From contig JBBELK010000517.1 of the NCBI GenBank assembly GCA_037783545.1, positions 496,001-560,000 of the forward strand: 64,000 nt of DNA. The letters are read 5' to 3'. Below, in pieces: positions 12,501 to 27,500 of the stretch; position 1 is the stretch's first letter, and each line of letters begins with the position of its first letter. Source of the DNA: Henricia sp. BOLD:AAB3569 (Eukaryota; Echinodermata; Asteroidea; Spinulosida; Echinasteridae). The notes below the pieces were generated by a model, which made no database searches, was not told where the DNA came from, and worked only from the letters and a program-made list of their open reading frames with translations. A program made the translations under genes and the position numbers.

Positions 12501-15500
12501 TGTCAAATTTTACTGCTGATATGTCTAACAAGAATCATCTTAATAATTGCTGTTGTCAATGTCAATATTTGTCAGATTAAGGACCACGTGGTCGGTGTCG
12601 GTATCAACAAACCGTTATTGCTGCTGGGAGGCCCTGGTACAGGCAAATCATCCATCATGGCAAGGGTGGCTGATGTCACTGTGTCCAAGGCGCTGACCAA
12701 GGAAATACCAGGGTAGGCAGTTTGACTTGACTTTACTTGGGACTCGAGGGGGAGACTCGTTACAACCCTGTTAAGAATCCATATAATGAATTGTTTTACA
12801 GCTACATTTTTCTTTTTGTAACCAACCAGTGGAGGTGAACAGGGCTGGCACGTCTTCTACCATTTTGTGGGAGCAGTTCCTGGATCGCCTAACCTTGAAG
12901 CTGCTCTGAAACGACTTCTCAAGGAGCTGAAAGTTGTCAATGTAAGCTGTGTATAGATTCCAACCCCTCCTACATTATTTACTGTTTATATGACTTTCTA
13001 GTGTGCAGGCTTAAATTGAAAGATTATTAATGCCTTTGCCTATGCCCATACACAAAATAGGTTGTGCGCAAAACATTCTTTGCCTAGTTTTTGGACAAAA
13101 TGCATACCTGCCAACTAGTTCGATTTTATCGTATTTGTTCAGATTTTTAAGTGTTAAAAGTGTTTAAAATCAGAACAGCACAATTTTTGAAAACATGAGG
13201 AAAAAAAAAATAGCGAGACTGATACCATGATTTTTGAACGCACTGCATGTACACATAACCGCATGCACACCAAATTGACAGTCTATTCACCATGCATTGC
13301 GCCTGGCCGACGCTGACCGAGTCTAGCACCTATCCACCGACCGTACCGGTGTACCAGAAACAACCCAACTGCGAAGCACAACTCCGATAGTATAGGGTTT
13401 CTGCCGCACTGGCTGTGCGTACAGCATGCAGAGGGCATGCTTGGCGACTAGGCATTTTGCTACAACATCATGAGGCACACACAGTACTGTTCTTAGCGCT
13501 GTCATAGTGAATCGCATAATATACCGTGCGCGCGCACGGCACGAATGACAAATTGGATCGCGCACCATGAAAGGCGTCTTTGAACCAAGACTAATTCACG
13601 CGTGATGCCGCTTGGGCAAAGTGTAGCCCAGGTTGGACTCCTTACCGCATACTACCAGTACATAGGGGATAGTCGTAATGCAATGAAGACAACGACGTCC
13701 AACCTGGGCTAGGCGAAGTGGTATTTGAGTCGAGTTGGTAAACAGTCGACTTGACCTGACTCCCCGCGCGCGCCGCATGTGCTGTCTACATGAAAACACA
13801 ATTAATGCCAAAATCAATTAATTTCATGGCAAACTTTCATGGCAAACTTTTTTATTCGATTTTTCGAATAGTAAATTATTCGAAAATGCACAGGCCTATT
13901 GTTTGGGATGCAGTTAGCCCCCGGCACTAGAGCTACTTCCGAAGAGTCTCTAGAGTATTTTGGTAACAAATTTTTGCGGAGCATAGCGCTTACCATTTTG
14001 AATTCACGGAACAACACAAACCAGCATAAACCATTTTATCTGAGTACTCCAAACAATCCCATGAACCCCAGCATGTCACCGTAGTCTAAATTGTTGGCAC
14101 GTCAAGTCAACGCGTAACTTCTGCTCTGTCTGTTTTTATTACACAGGACACCACAATGCCTAAGGATCTAGAGACAGCGTGTCAACTGACCTATGCAACA
14201 CTCTCCAACCCCAACACCAGACCTCTGATAATTGTCATCGATGCACTCAATCAAGTAAGGCTAATTCTTTTCAAAACAAAAATAAAAAACTAACTGCCAA
14301 TATTTTGCAAATTAGCCACCACAGAGCACCAACATTTCACACCATTCACGTGAAGCATTGTAAATTTCATCTGCACCAATTTTCTGGGCTTGTGACCTTG
14401 TTGGGTCTGTGAGACATGTGTTATGTAACTTTTACGAATATCTCATAAAATGTCAGATGGCAGTAGGTGCTTTGGGGTGTTTTGTTTTAGTATTGATTTA
14501 GTTTTTTATTAATGGCATACTCAACAGCCACACACAGACATGCCAACACTGCAACTCAAAAATAAAATAAATAAGATAAATAAATAAATTGCTACGGAGT
14601 ATATCTGGTCACACCAAATTAACATGCATCTCATGTTCAGAGCAAAACCAGTATTGGATTTTGGTATTACGGTATGTGCATCCCTGAACAATTTTTTGTG
14701 TCAATCAACACCAGTTATCCAATGGACCACTTAACCAACCAGCATGTTTGTACTCCAAAGCCAGGGGAAAATCTTGTTGGATTTGCTTATTCCATTTCCA
14801 GAGCTGCCAAGCCTCCTTGATTTTGCAAACACGTTCTTCGGGAAATGACTAATTTTGTAAGTCCTGATAAAAACCCTCCTGGATTATCAATTAACAACCT
14901 TGGGGATTTTTAGATGTGTTTGGAGTCACAGAATGAACGTGTTTTCCTAGATGTCGTCCCCAAAATTCCGGGAGGGTTGGTAGCTCTGAATTTCACCCTT
15001 ATGTATGATTGTATACAAATACAACATGGTTTGATGGGATATAGTAAAAACTAATGAATCTGAGGTGTTGGATGATTGGGACCAGTATTCTGTCAGGCAG
15101 CCGTGGTTTTTCATGGATCCGAACCTCCATTTCTAATATCGCAAAACGATCGAGCACCACCAGACGTTGTTTTGATTTATCTTGTAATAGACTGGTACAG
15201 CTGCACTCACCACTAATCCCCACAGGTACGTACGTAATTAAAGCATGCATTGTTGGTGCATTTAATTGAAAAAATCATGCTGTACAGGGACAAATCTAGG
15301 CTCTGATCGAAGTGTGTGATAGTGCCTCCCTGGTTTTTGCATGTCAAGCGTACCTTTGAAGACTCAGGGAAATAGTAAAAACAAGTTAATTGCTGGAATG
15401 GACCAATGAAATACCTGCGGCTGCATGATGAGGTACTATAATAATATTTATTTACCCACAGTTTGAGGAGTCCAAGGAATCCACAGTTCTGAACTGGCTA

Positions 15501-18500
15501 CCTGACAAACTGAGCCCTCAGATTCGCTGTATACTCTCCATGATCGATGAGACGCCGCAACACAAAACACTACGCTCTCGTCCCCACAAGCCAACAGAGG
15601 TCTACGTCACGCCGCTTGATATGTCATCCAGAGAGGTAAGGAGAATGTTTCTAAGGCCAATTTCACAAAACATGCTTAGTGGATATTTTGAATGAAGAAT
15701 AGCATGAAAATTTGCTCAAGCAAACCTTACTTCGTAAAGCTTGGTGTTGTGAGCATGCCAATATATAGCGCGTGCAACGCTGTTGTCTGTTTTGTTTGAA
15801 TGCATTAATCGTCTGCTTTGCTTGTAAATGTCAACTTGAAAATTTTCAAAGACCATCACCGCCAATGTCACTATTTTGGGATGATTGTCACTATTGCAGA
15901 AAACTCTTGCCTGTCACTGACTGGGATATTTTTTTGCCAAGTATGGGGGGAAAAAAAGGAAAAAAGATTGTGTCGGTAGGTTAACATGCAGATTTGTTTG
16001 CTAGGTGCTTAACCCTTCAACCGTAAAATTTTGTTTGAAGATCGCACAAATTGCACATTATTAATGTTTCTCGGTTTCTTGCGGCTTATTCGTTTGAGAT
16101 TACCAATGAAAGTATATATTTTTGGAAAGCTTAATTTCTCCTCTTTGGAGAAAATAGGTGATACAGAATGTAAAGGAGAAAAATGGGACAACGTGCTTCA
16201 AATACTTCATGTTATATTTACTTGTTACCTTTCATGAAATGGAAAGAGCACATGCTTAATCAGAAAATGGATGCAACAGGTTCTATGAAATTGGTACCTT
16301 GTCATTTTGACCAGGTACCAATTTCATAAAAAGCGACCAGAAGGGCCTTATAATATCAAGGCCTGTCTAATAATTTTCTTTGCTTTTTTTTCTTAATTTT
16401 TCCCCCATTTTTTCTCAATGTCCTCCTCAGGCTATTGTCAAAGAGACCCTTGGCAAGTATCAGAAGCGTCTTGATGCTGAGCAGATGGCTAGCTTGCTGA
16501 GTAAGGAATCCTCCCAGAATCCCTTGTGGCTGTCAGTAGCATGCGAGGAACTCCGTGTCTTTGGTCTCTTTGAGTCTCTGTCGGATAAGATCAACAGCTT
16601 AGCAGATGGCTTACTCAAGTGAGTTGTGCTCAACAACATTTCTGCTGTACTTTCTGGTGTAATTTTTATCACTTGAAGACAGAGGGAACACTTGTTTTGA
16701 ATTATCGTCGTATTTAATATTTAAAAAAACCTACTTATGTATTGCTGATGCATAAACCCTTATGGGAATCCGGGGTACTTGTTTAAAACATTAACGATGA
16801 ACATTTAAAGGCACAGGCTCGTCAGCATTGCGCGCGCGCCATGAAATACGCAGCTCCATGCATTTGTTATGAAGCTGCGTATTTCGCCGCACAAATTCGG
16901 CGCGTGCGCATTGCTGACGAGCCTGTGCCTTTAAGCCATTGCGGCTGTGTGCTGTGCCATATTTGGTATGTGCTTATAATCACCACAGGAATAATAACCA
17001 AATATGAGATGTGAGTAAAATCGTATAGTCAGGATTCGCACTGGAGCCCTCCGGGCAGATGCTGTGTCAGCTGAGCTATGAGGCAAAGTGGTATATTGAC
17101 CCCTTTCGAATATGTGCGAATACGCCATTTTGGGAGTCCAATAATGCTGAGTCATTGTGTAAACGATGTGCGTGTGCGTCTCTAATGGGCGTAACGCGGT
17201 TTAATTCACCAATGGGAGCCTTAGTATAGCGCGTTACGCGTGCTATAGACACATACAACGTGCACGCATATTGCTTCCACAATGATGCGGCATTATTTGA
17301 CTCCCAAAATGACGTCATCGGAAAGGAGTCAATAGTCACTTAGGGTTTTAACCCAATTTTTGTCAGTGTTGCATGGATGTACAATGCAGAAATGAATGAA
17401 TAACCAAACATGAGATGAGAGAAATCATACATGTACACGTGCATATGTATGGTCCTCATCGGGATTTGAAACACAGACCTTTGACACACTGGGCAGATGC
17501 TCTATCAGCTGACATGGCTGAGGTATAGCAGTGTTGTAGTCGAGTCGCCAAAATCAAGTCTGGGTCACGAGTCACTTTCCTCGAGCTCGAGTCCGAATCA
17601 TGAGTCACTTTCCTCGAGTCCGAGTCCGAGTCACGAGTCACTCGTTCCCCAAATTAGTTTCATTCACACAATATGTGAAATGATGACTTGCTCGTGCGCT
17701 CCTTGTCGGCCTGGTTGGGCAGTGTACATAATCATGCATCGCAGTGTGTTTTTTCCCAAGAATCCTGCATTAAGCACGCAAATATATTTCTTTTTTTTCT
17801 TTTTTGAAAGATGTGACTCACGAATCACCATGTTCGAGTCCGAGTCGTCATGATCGAGTCCGAGTCGTCATGATCGAGTCCGAGTCTTTTTCCCAATGTG
17901 ACTTTAAGTCAAGTCCGCGTCACGAAAATTGTGACTCGAGTCGGACTCGAGAACGACAACACTAGGTATTAGGCACGGTGGTAAAGTAACTTGGGTCTTT
18001 TCCTAAAACCCAACTTTTGTCCATGGATGCATACCTGAGGAAAAATTAATTTATTTATTTATTTATTCACCACATCCAACAGCGGAAGAACCGCCAATTA
18101 CAGGAATGCGATCAATTAACATAGAATAACTATCAACTTCTAAGTTGAATTAGAAACGGCCAGAGACACCGGGGAATCCCTCCCCTTGCTTTTCACGAAA
18201 GAATGCTCTGGGATCTTTATAGTGCGTTACATGTAACACACACTGGACCAACAGCTTTACATCCCTTCCAAAGGACGAAACAAGTGTGATTAAGTGCCTT
18301 GCTCAAGAGCAGAAGTGTCATGGCCCGGAATCGAACCCACATTCTAGTACTGGCACAGGAACTTGAGTTCGACGCGCTAGAACGCTCAGCCATAACACCC
18401 CACACAAATGTAAATAACAAATGTAAATGTCAAATGATTGCCACAAAAAAATAACCAAATACATGTACTGGGTGATGAGAGAGATATCATGTGGCCCTCA

Positions 18501-21500
18501 CTCTACCAACTTAGCGATGAGGCGCAGTGGCATACTCCTTTAGGTAACTATATTTAAGGCCTGTTTCAAACGTCGCGCTTATGCCATGTCGAATTAAATA
18601 AATATTAGCGCGACGGTAGAATGGCGTAAGCACGGCGTAAGCACGGCAGTGGTTTTAAATGTCAAACTTAATTGCAAACTCCCTATCGAACTTAAATACA
18701 TCCAACATGGCGGATGAGTCGTGTGCACGTCATGGACGTTTTCCATTCTGTCCATTGTAAGTCGCCATATTTATTATATTGATTTGATGCACTTCTTTGT
18801 TGGTTATTTCTTTGCTCAAATGCACGCTGCGAGCATGCGTATTCTTAAGCCGAGCCAAATGGCTTCAAACGTCATGCTTGTGCCGTGTCGAATTTTAAAA
18901 AAACAAGTTGAATTTAATTTTACACGGTACAAGCAGGATGTTTGAAACAGGCCTAACAATAGGATGATGTATTCACTTCGGTAGTCTATTGTATGGTTGT
19001 GCAACTGAGCAAAACGATCTGAATGAAACCAAAAACTTGGTGTGACAAAAATATTGTCCCATCGGGATTGGAACCCGAGACGAAATCATTTGGTCCCCAT
19101 GGTGTAATCTGTGTCTTTCTGTCTGTCTAGCTTGTTGGAGCAAGTACTGACACGATTTGAAGAGGAAAATGGAGGTCAGATGCTGGTAGCCACTCTGTGC
19201 CTGCTGGAGTGTTCAAACAACGGGTTGTTAGAGACGGAACTACTCGCCATTCTTGGTGATGAGGATAACTTGATGCCTCGTGATGCTGGCTCGGAAAATG
19301 AGAAAGGAGAGAAAGGAGAGTCAGGTGGGTATATCTAAATGTGGAATGGGATTCGAACCCAAAACTTAACTTTTCTCCTAGTGTTGCATGGATGTGCAAC
19401 TCAGCAAAGTAATGAACCCAATATTGGGTAATGGTGTCCAATAACCAGGTGGATGTTGTCATGCTCTCATTTGCTTGCATATCTGTGGTCCTGGTTCGAA
19501 TCCCACTAAGGCTAAGATGTGCAGTTGGAGTTTGTGTGAGTTTCCCCTATGTACAAAATAAAAATGTAAATTGTGCATCAAATGCACTGTGACTTGTCAA
19601 TTAAGAAAATAAACCACCAGCCATAATAATTGTGAATTATAATTATGTTGTCTTGAACTTTCACATTTTAGAGTCGCGAGAGAAGAAATCCTCCGATATC
19701 GGCCCATTGTCAGCCCACAAGTGGGCCAGGGTGTTCCGTGCCTTGAAGCCGTTTCTGCGTCCATTTGGAGATAGCGGGGAGGGGCGATTAGATTTCTATC
19801 ACAGGTCACTGAGCAAGGCAGTCCGTGCGAAGTGAGTATTCTCAAGGTTTTCCACGTATTTTCATCTTAGTTTGTCATTCATAAATACTTTAGACAGTTT
19901 ACGCATCCCTTGGCTAATAACACATCACGTGGGCAGTTTTAAACGAGCGATAAATGCCCAGTCAGTCTTAAACACTTTTGAGCCTGGCTCACGGCCTCGC
20001 CTGCGCCCTCGTCAGCGTGTATGGAACACGCACACACAAACTGCACGCTCTTGAAAGCAAATTGTGCACTGTGACAAGTACCCGGTCGTGTGCTCGTGCG
20101 TACAACACGCTTGCATTTACGCGTAACACGCGCGATCGAACAAAAACAATTCGACGCACAACTGCAGTTCATACGAATGTGGTAGGAAGTGAATTTATGC
20201 AAAACGACAAGCTAATTTTTGTGAGTTTTACCGATTTACACAAAAAGGTATTTGCTGGGCTGCACTCTAGGCGACCAAAATATGCCCGGCGACAAGTTCC
20301 GTCATATTTTCCCGGAAAAAATCAATATTGCATATTTAACAAATCATGTTTTTTGGGCAAACTTTCCCAAAATGCAGTCAAACTTGCATGATTTCCGACC
20401 ACACGATCGGCAGCAAAGTTTGATGCACGATCAGCAGCAAAGTTTGAGGTAGAATTTGAGAGACTGAGTATCAAAAATAATCAGACGCACACCAAATAAA
20501 CTAGGCCAAAGCTTCATTTCATGTATCGCATTGTGTTACCAGTCTCGGTTTTCCTTTGTTTGTGCCGCTAGCAGTGGTACATCACAAAAACCACCACGAA
20601 ACAATTTAATACAATACTCCCAAAATATCAATGGGCAGTGAATGAGTAGGTCAAATCGTCAGAAATGACCTCAAAGGGGAGCCAGAAACGTCGGCACTCC
20701 TAGAATAAGTGGACACAAAAGATGCATCTACGTCTTTTTTTTGTTTTCTTTCGTGGTTTTTGCTTTTTAAGCTTTCGGAAACCATCCTTTAAAAAATGTT
20801 TTATACACCCATAAAACAAAAGAAACTGTGCATGATAAAAATTGCTGTATTTTTTCAGCCATGGCAGATAACTCGCTGGAATAAACTGTCCATGAAATCT
20901 TTCAAATGGTTAACCGAACTTGAAATGTACAAAATGTGTTCTTTGTGTTCTCAGAGGTTGCTGAAAACTTACTTGCCAATATTGAAGTCACAAAGTCAGT
21001 ATCGAGTGTGTCCCCCTTGTGCATTAATCACTGCTGTGCATCTTCACCTCATGGAGCCAATGACACGCGCATAAAAGAGAATATTGACTTTTGGGTAGTC
21101 CTTTTGTACAGCTTGCTAAAGAGACCTGAACTTTATGGAATTCTGTTACATAACAACCTGTAGGACCCCTATTGTGAAATTAACACCCAGGCATGCCTAA
21201 GTCCTGCACTATGCCATGAGCAGGTTTTGAGTGCATAACCTTTTTCTAACAATGTCAGAGAATATTGTCTGTGAATTTGGTGTTTATTTTCCACCTTTTT
21301 GAAAAAAATACAGAAATGTTTACCATGCACAGTTTCTTTTGTTGGAGAGTATATTAGGGGACGGCAGTGCGAATGGGGGGCGGCAGTACGAATGGGGGGG
21401 CGGTAAAAATTTAAAAACTTGCCGTGGAAGTCAATGGATGACGTCACAAATCTTGCAAAAAATTGCGTACAGAGGGGAGGTGGGATCTCCCCTTATTTTG

Positions 21501-24500
21501 AAACACACCTTAGATACATTTCCAGTTTTCATATTTTAATCAATAACATTTAAGTTGCTTTCTTCTTCTTCTTCTTCCCGTTAGATACTTCAGCCCTACT
21601 GCACACAATGCAGCAGGTGACAGTGCCGAGTCACTGTACCAATGGTGGCATGCCAAGCTGGCCGATTACTTTGAAAAGGTGGCTAATATCGAACGCAAAG
21701 CAGAGGTACAGTAACACAAACCTCGTCAGATGGGTCCATTCATGTTTCTTTGTTGGAAATTCTTGCCCAAAGCTAGCGCTGAATTCTAGCCATCTTATAT
21801 TCTCTCTCTATTCCAAATTGCAAATCGATAGCCAATCTCAATCAGTGGGGAACAACTGCAAATACCATGTTTCGAGACCACCTGTTGGCTTCATAGCTCA
21901 ATTTGTAGGGCGTCTGCATGTCAAGCAGAAGGTCCGCAGTTCGAATCCTGGTGGAGCCAAGTTGTATTTCACTGCATCCAGATTTCCCAAACTCATGGAC
22001 ATTTGTCCACATTTGTATCTTTCTCTATTCAACATTAATGTAAAGTTAGTCTTTAACTGTACCGTAATTGCTATGAACACCCATCAGTGATAGGGTCAAA
22101 TTCAACAAAGATTGAATGTCTCAAAAACGATTATATAAAATGAAATTTAAGCCTATTTTGGCCATTTGCAAAGTCAATTTTTGAAAAAGTAAATTTCAGA
22201 TGGGTGCTCGGTCATCGACATTGACAGGTCCAGTATGGTCAAATTCCACCAAAAATTTACTTTCAAAAAATGAAATTTAAGAATGTTTTTTAAAACCTAT
22301 TTTTGCCATTTTTAAACTAAACTTTTAGGGGAAAAAATAAATTAAATTTCTGATAGGCCCATGGTCACCGTGCTGACAGGTCCAGTATGGTCAAAGTTGA
22401 CACAAAATTGACTTTTCAGAAACAATAATCTTAAATGAGATTAAACCTGTTTCAAACATATTTTGGCCATTTTCAAAGTAAACTTTTGAAGAAAAAAATT
22501 TATTGGGGTTGCTCTGTTGTAAATATTAACATGTGATCCTTTCGACCAATCAGGAATATCCCCAACACCTGACCAAGATTGAAGACAAGAAGCGATTGGT
22601 TGATTTCCTTCTGGACTGGAAAGTCTTCAATTACTACTTCAAGGAGGATTACAGCAGTGAATTGCTGTCTTTTTGGAGACAGGTAAAAATATGAAATGTG
22701 CAGTCCAAGACCAAGACCGAAACCGAGACTGGCTGTCTGAGACCAAGACCGGGACTGGCGGTCTAAGACCAAGACCGAGACTGGCGGTCTGAGACCAAGA
22801 CCGGGACTGGCGGTCTAAGACCAAGACCGAGACTAGCTGTCTGAGACCAAGACCGGGACTGGCGGTCTAAGACCAAGACCGAGACTGGCTGTCTGAGACC
22901 AAGACCGGGACTGGCGGTCTAAGACCGAGACTGGCGGTCTAAGACTAAGACCGAGACCGGGACTGGCGTCTAAGACCAAGACCAAGACTGACGGTCTAAG
23001 ACCAAGACCAAGACCAAGACTGATGGTCTAAGACCAAGACCAAGACTGATGGTCTAAGACCAGGACCGGGACTGGCGGTCTCAGACTAAGACCGAGACTA
23101 GCAGTCCGAGACCAGGACCGAGGCTGGCAGTCCGAGACTAGAACCGTGACTGGCAGTCCGTGACAAGTACAGAGACTGGAAGTCCGAGACCAAGACCGAG
23201 ACTGGCAGTCCGAGACCAAGACCGAGACTGGCAGTCCGAGACCAAGACCGAGACTGGCAGTCCGAGACTGGCAGTCCGAGACCAAGACCGAGACTGGCAG
23301 TCCGAGACCAAGACAGAGACTGGCAGTCTGAGACCGGTAGATGAAAGACCCATTCTATCATTTGCAGTGACCCAAAAGTCTAGTTCATGATTTGGCAAGA
23401 AAACAAACTTAGTGTTGATAGCAATGGATTTAAACACATTTTATTTCTGTCCGAGATGAATTTATGCGGAATTTATTTCTATCCAAGATGGTACTTTCTG
23501 TTACAAAGTAACTACTGAGAGTAGTTTTAAAATTTTTTTTCGTGCATACACATTTTTTTAAACATTTATTTAACACAAAACGTATTCATAGATTTTAATG
23601 ATTTTACATTCTATGTCATTAACATTTCTGCAGACTAGTCTACCAACAATGTTCTTTAGACATGTTATGCCCTTATTAAAAATATATGTAAAAAGTTTCA
23701 TCTGGAAATGACATTCTTTTTATATTTTCACACAGGCTACAGATGGCATGGAGTCAATGGAGAAAATGTACATTGCAGAGTTAGACAAAGTGGCTGCAGA
23801 TCCTACAATGAACGAGGAAGATTTGGGTTTGCTGTATGAGAAAGTCTCTAGACTACTGTAAGTTATTTATTGGGAGCATTGGAAAGCAGTCAGTCTCAAT
23901 GCCCTTTTATACATTATTAATCCTGGGGTCGATTTCACTAATGTTTACGATCCTTCGTAACTCGAGATGCGACGGGTTACCTCTCCGTAAATCTCGTGTT
24001 GCGTCCTAAGAACAATTTAAAGAAATTTGCGATGAGTGTTGTACCGATGCATATATGCCATGGCAACGCACCAGAAGCTATGATGAGGCAATGGGTCATC
24101 GTAGCGTACTTTTTGGCCAACGATGGTCGTGGTTTTTGTCGTTTTTGCAAGACAAAAGAAACTCTGGCTCCCAAAAAACTGGTTTCCACTCTTGATAAAT
24201 TCTATGCTAAGCAATATAAACAAGAGAAAATTTTAAAATTTTGTACATACGATTTTAAGCAAGTGTCAAAGTGTCGCTTCAAAACTGTTCATTAGTGTCA
24301 ATGTTTTTTTACGCTGCAGTTGGCCATCCATTGTCTACGTTGGCCACGTCGTGTACGTACGTGTACACGTGGAATAAAAATTTGAATGATGCTACCGTGT
24401 TCTACATGCGTCCTACGCGCTACTTAAAAACGCGCAAAACAAAAAGCGCCCACGCGCTTAAGTTGGTGACTGCACAAATCGTATTGGTATGGTACACGTC

Positions 24501-27500
24501 CCGCAGGCTGCGCGCCAAATTTAACGCGCGCGCTTGTACTATGCAGAACGGACACAAAGACTTTTTGAACTCGTGTAGCCGATGACCGTTTTATTAAAAA
24601 CACAATTCAGCGAAGCAAACAGCCTTAGAGTAAATATGCAAATGTCCCTAATCGATAATCGAACGCATCACGCTTACGATAGGTTTGGTGAAATCCACTG
24701 CAGCACCCATCGTAGCCCTACGATCCATCGCAAGCCTTATTATGGACCTTAACGTACGAAGAGTTTGGTGATATTGTTCCTTAAACTCACTTATCAATTA
24801 ATTTTAAGCCCAGCTGTATCAATTGCAATGATCCAAAATATAAATTGACGAATTAACCAGAAAAACATTTCTCAAATTAAAGATTGGACTAGTAGCAACT
24901 ATCCAGTAAAATGTTTCCGCCTGGAAAATCACTTTGTACTAGCTGAATGCACAGTATTGGAACCAGTCAGTTCTTGACCACTATCAGATAGCTATCTAGT
25001 CTATATTTGCCTTTCTTGTAAAATGGCAAAAGGACCCCAGTTGAGTTAAAAGAAAAGGGCAAGCTGTGATTACTCTACGAAATGAGGGTCAATCTTACAG
25101 ACAAATTGCAAATACATAGTTTTCAACAAGTGTACTCCCTGGTGAGACAAGGCGTTGTCCTACCCCTGAGATGAGTTTCACATGACAAACTCAAACATTT
25201 TCACATACTGGTTAAGAACTCACTCTAAGGTTAGCTCACCCCGGTGAGACAAGGTGTAGACCTGCCTAAGAGATGAGTTTCTCAAAATAAATTCACAAAG
25301 ATTTATGCTCTTCAACAATATGTATACCTACATGTAGGTAACGGTCTTCTTCAGATATTCTTAGGACAACACTATAATTAGGGACTCATCCTGAGGTTTG
25401 CTCGCCTTGGCGAGACAAGGTATTCCCCTGCTTCATGGTTGATCTCCCTGAAATAAAACTCGCTTTACACACTGGACGGTGAAACAGGAACCCTTATTTG
25501 TTCTGGGGGACGGGGTGTGGAGGATTGACCAGACACTCGGTGCCATTGTCCCTTCATCACCCGGAGGTTAGCGGACCTGTAAAAATAACGGCGGGGCCCG
25601 GGCCCTTAAACTGCAAGGGAAATGGCCGGCCTTGCTGGACCATTTAAACACGGTACCGTGTGTCTGGGGGATCCTCTATAACCGGCCTCCTAAGGATTCC
25701 CTTGGAAAACTGCCCAGAATCCATGTAGCACTTTAATATATACCGTAATTTTCGGAATATAAGCCGCGGCTTATACGTTGATTTTGCCAAAAAAACCGTT
25801 CCCGGCGGCTTATAAACCGGGCGGCTTATACGCCGAGCTCTAAAGATAAAAATCATTATATGCTCATGTACATTATGTAATGTGGTTCCTGAAATAATTC
25901 TATCAATCTTTTATGGAAATTTTTTATTGTAAAAAAACGATGTTGAAGGCCGTCGCACGCGCACGAAAAGGTGTGCAATTTTCCCAGGTGCAGAGTGTAC
26001 CGATCTTCGTTGGTGACCCATACATCGATGTGACACAGCACAAGCGCAGGCAACCAGTTCGCCATCGGACCATGCCATCGGTCGTAAGTACTCGTCCAAC
26101 GCCAAACAAATCGTTTGGTGCGTCTGTTCCTTCCGTGTTTTCTTCAATTCTTTACTTTTAGTCGGCGTTGTTTTAAAATCCAAAGAGTTCTGTGTTTGTC
26201 ATTGTCTGTGGAAATGTGTGTTTTAGATGGAAAATCATTACAAGTAATTTTAATTAACGATGTTTTTCCAACAATGTACAGTCACTTTGCCCAACTTGAG
26301 CCCCTTCGCCCAAAAGCCATTTCGCCCAAGCGGCATACGTGTACGTACGTCCGCAGGCTAGGCAAAGGCAGGCAAACGGTCCCCTATTTTAATAAGCCTT
26401 TTCGGTATCTCGCGCGCGGTGCATGCACGTGGCGAGGTCAAAGGTAAATTCGGAACACGACGCCGCCATAGTTCATTCACCGCCATTGATACAATGGGGG
26501 TGAATGAACTATAGCGGCGTCGTGCAGAAAAATATGGGGCGGACGCAAATGCGTGAAATCATCGGGAATACCCGGTACCAAGCAAAAGACGATATATCTA
26601 TGTAGCATTCTTTTTCCGCTGAATTACAAATATTAATATCAATCACCCAATCCCCATGAAGCCCCTTTACATGTATGTCGGTTGCAATCAACATAGAATG
26701 ATCTATTGAGATAACCGAATTCGAAAAAAAGAAGGCATAGCGTTTGCACAGCCTTGGTATACTCCGCTCAAGACGCCCATTGATGACCATCGGCCTCAGT
26801 TTTTTGCCGCTGGCCGTGCAGGCAAGAACCACCGTGAAGCTGGTTTTCTTATTTATAAACTCTTTTTGCAAAAATGGAGATGCCCCATTAACCGTCCAAT
26901 TATTGCTGCAGCTTCGGTCTAAACCCCCGTCCATCTGGTCCAGTACAATGTCTAATTCTTTGTCACTGTCCTTTGCGTTTTTAGTTTAATCGTGATGGAC
27001 CCAAACGCATGACAAATGCAACGTAGTGGCAGTACAATACGAAAGCAATCAAACATAAAACGTTTGGCATATTTTATTTTGGCCGGTAAGATCAAAATCG
27101 CCAAGTCACCATGTGCATTGAAAATAACCAATCGCGGTGCGCGTAATGGAGAGACTCGGCCGGCTATTATCGTACACTGCATAGCATATGCGTCACGGTC
27201 GGGCCCGGGCGAAAGCAGTGTACAATTTGTACACGTGGGCTGCGTTCCACTCATGCGAACGTTGGCAACGTTCGCCTCTGGTTACAGTGCTTTTTGATCT
27301 TGTGCATATGCCTACAAGCTGGGTATTTGGCGAACGTTGCAAACGTTTAACAATGCCTGCGCGTATTTGGAACGAAGCCCTGCTTTCACTTACCGTGTTT
27401 GTGCATGGCCTACCAGCCTGGTGCATGCACTGCATGGCCTATACCAGCCTGGTGCATGCACTGCATGCCGTGCGGCCGCCGTCGGAGAATCCAGCGAATA

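Noticed and set aside
20252..21539. Several plus-strand frames between exons 12 and 13
   Set aside because: None has splice sites in phase with the NACHT-TPR gene, while exons 12 and 13 already join in frame to give the expected K-Y-F-S-P sequence.
21887..21958. Functional tRNA-Asp gene
   Set aside because: The cloverleaf is plausible, but the D arm needs G-T pairs, the body continues into SINE sequence shared with 53395, and it lies inside an intron among repeats.
22500..23437. Minus-strand frames rich in Leu-Gly-Leu-Gly and Ser-Arg-Ser-Trp-Ser
   Set aside because: Translations of the intronic minisatellite; exons 14 and 15 on the plus strand flank it.
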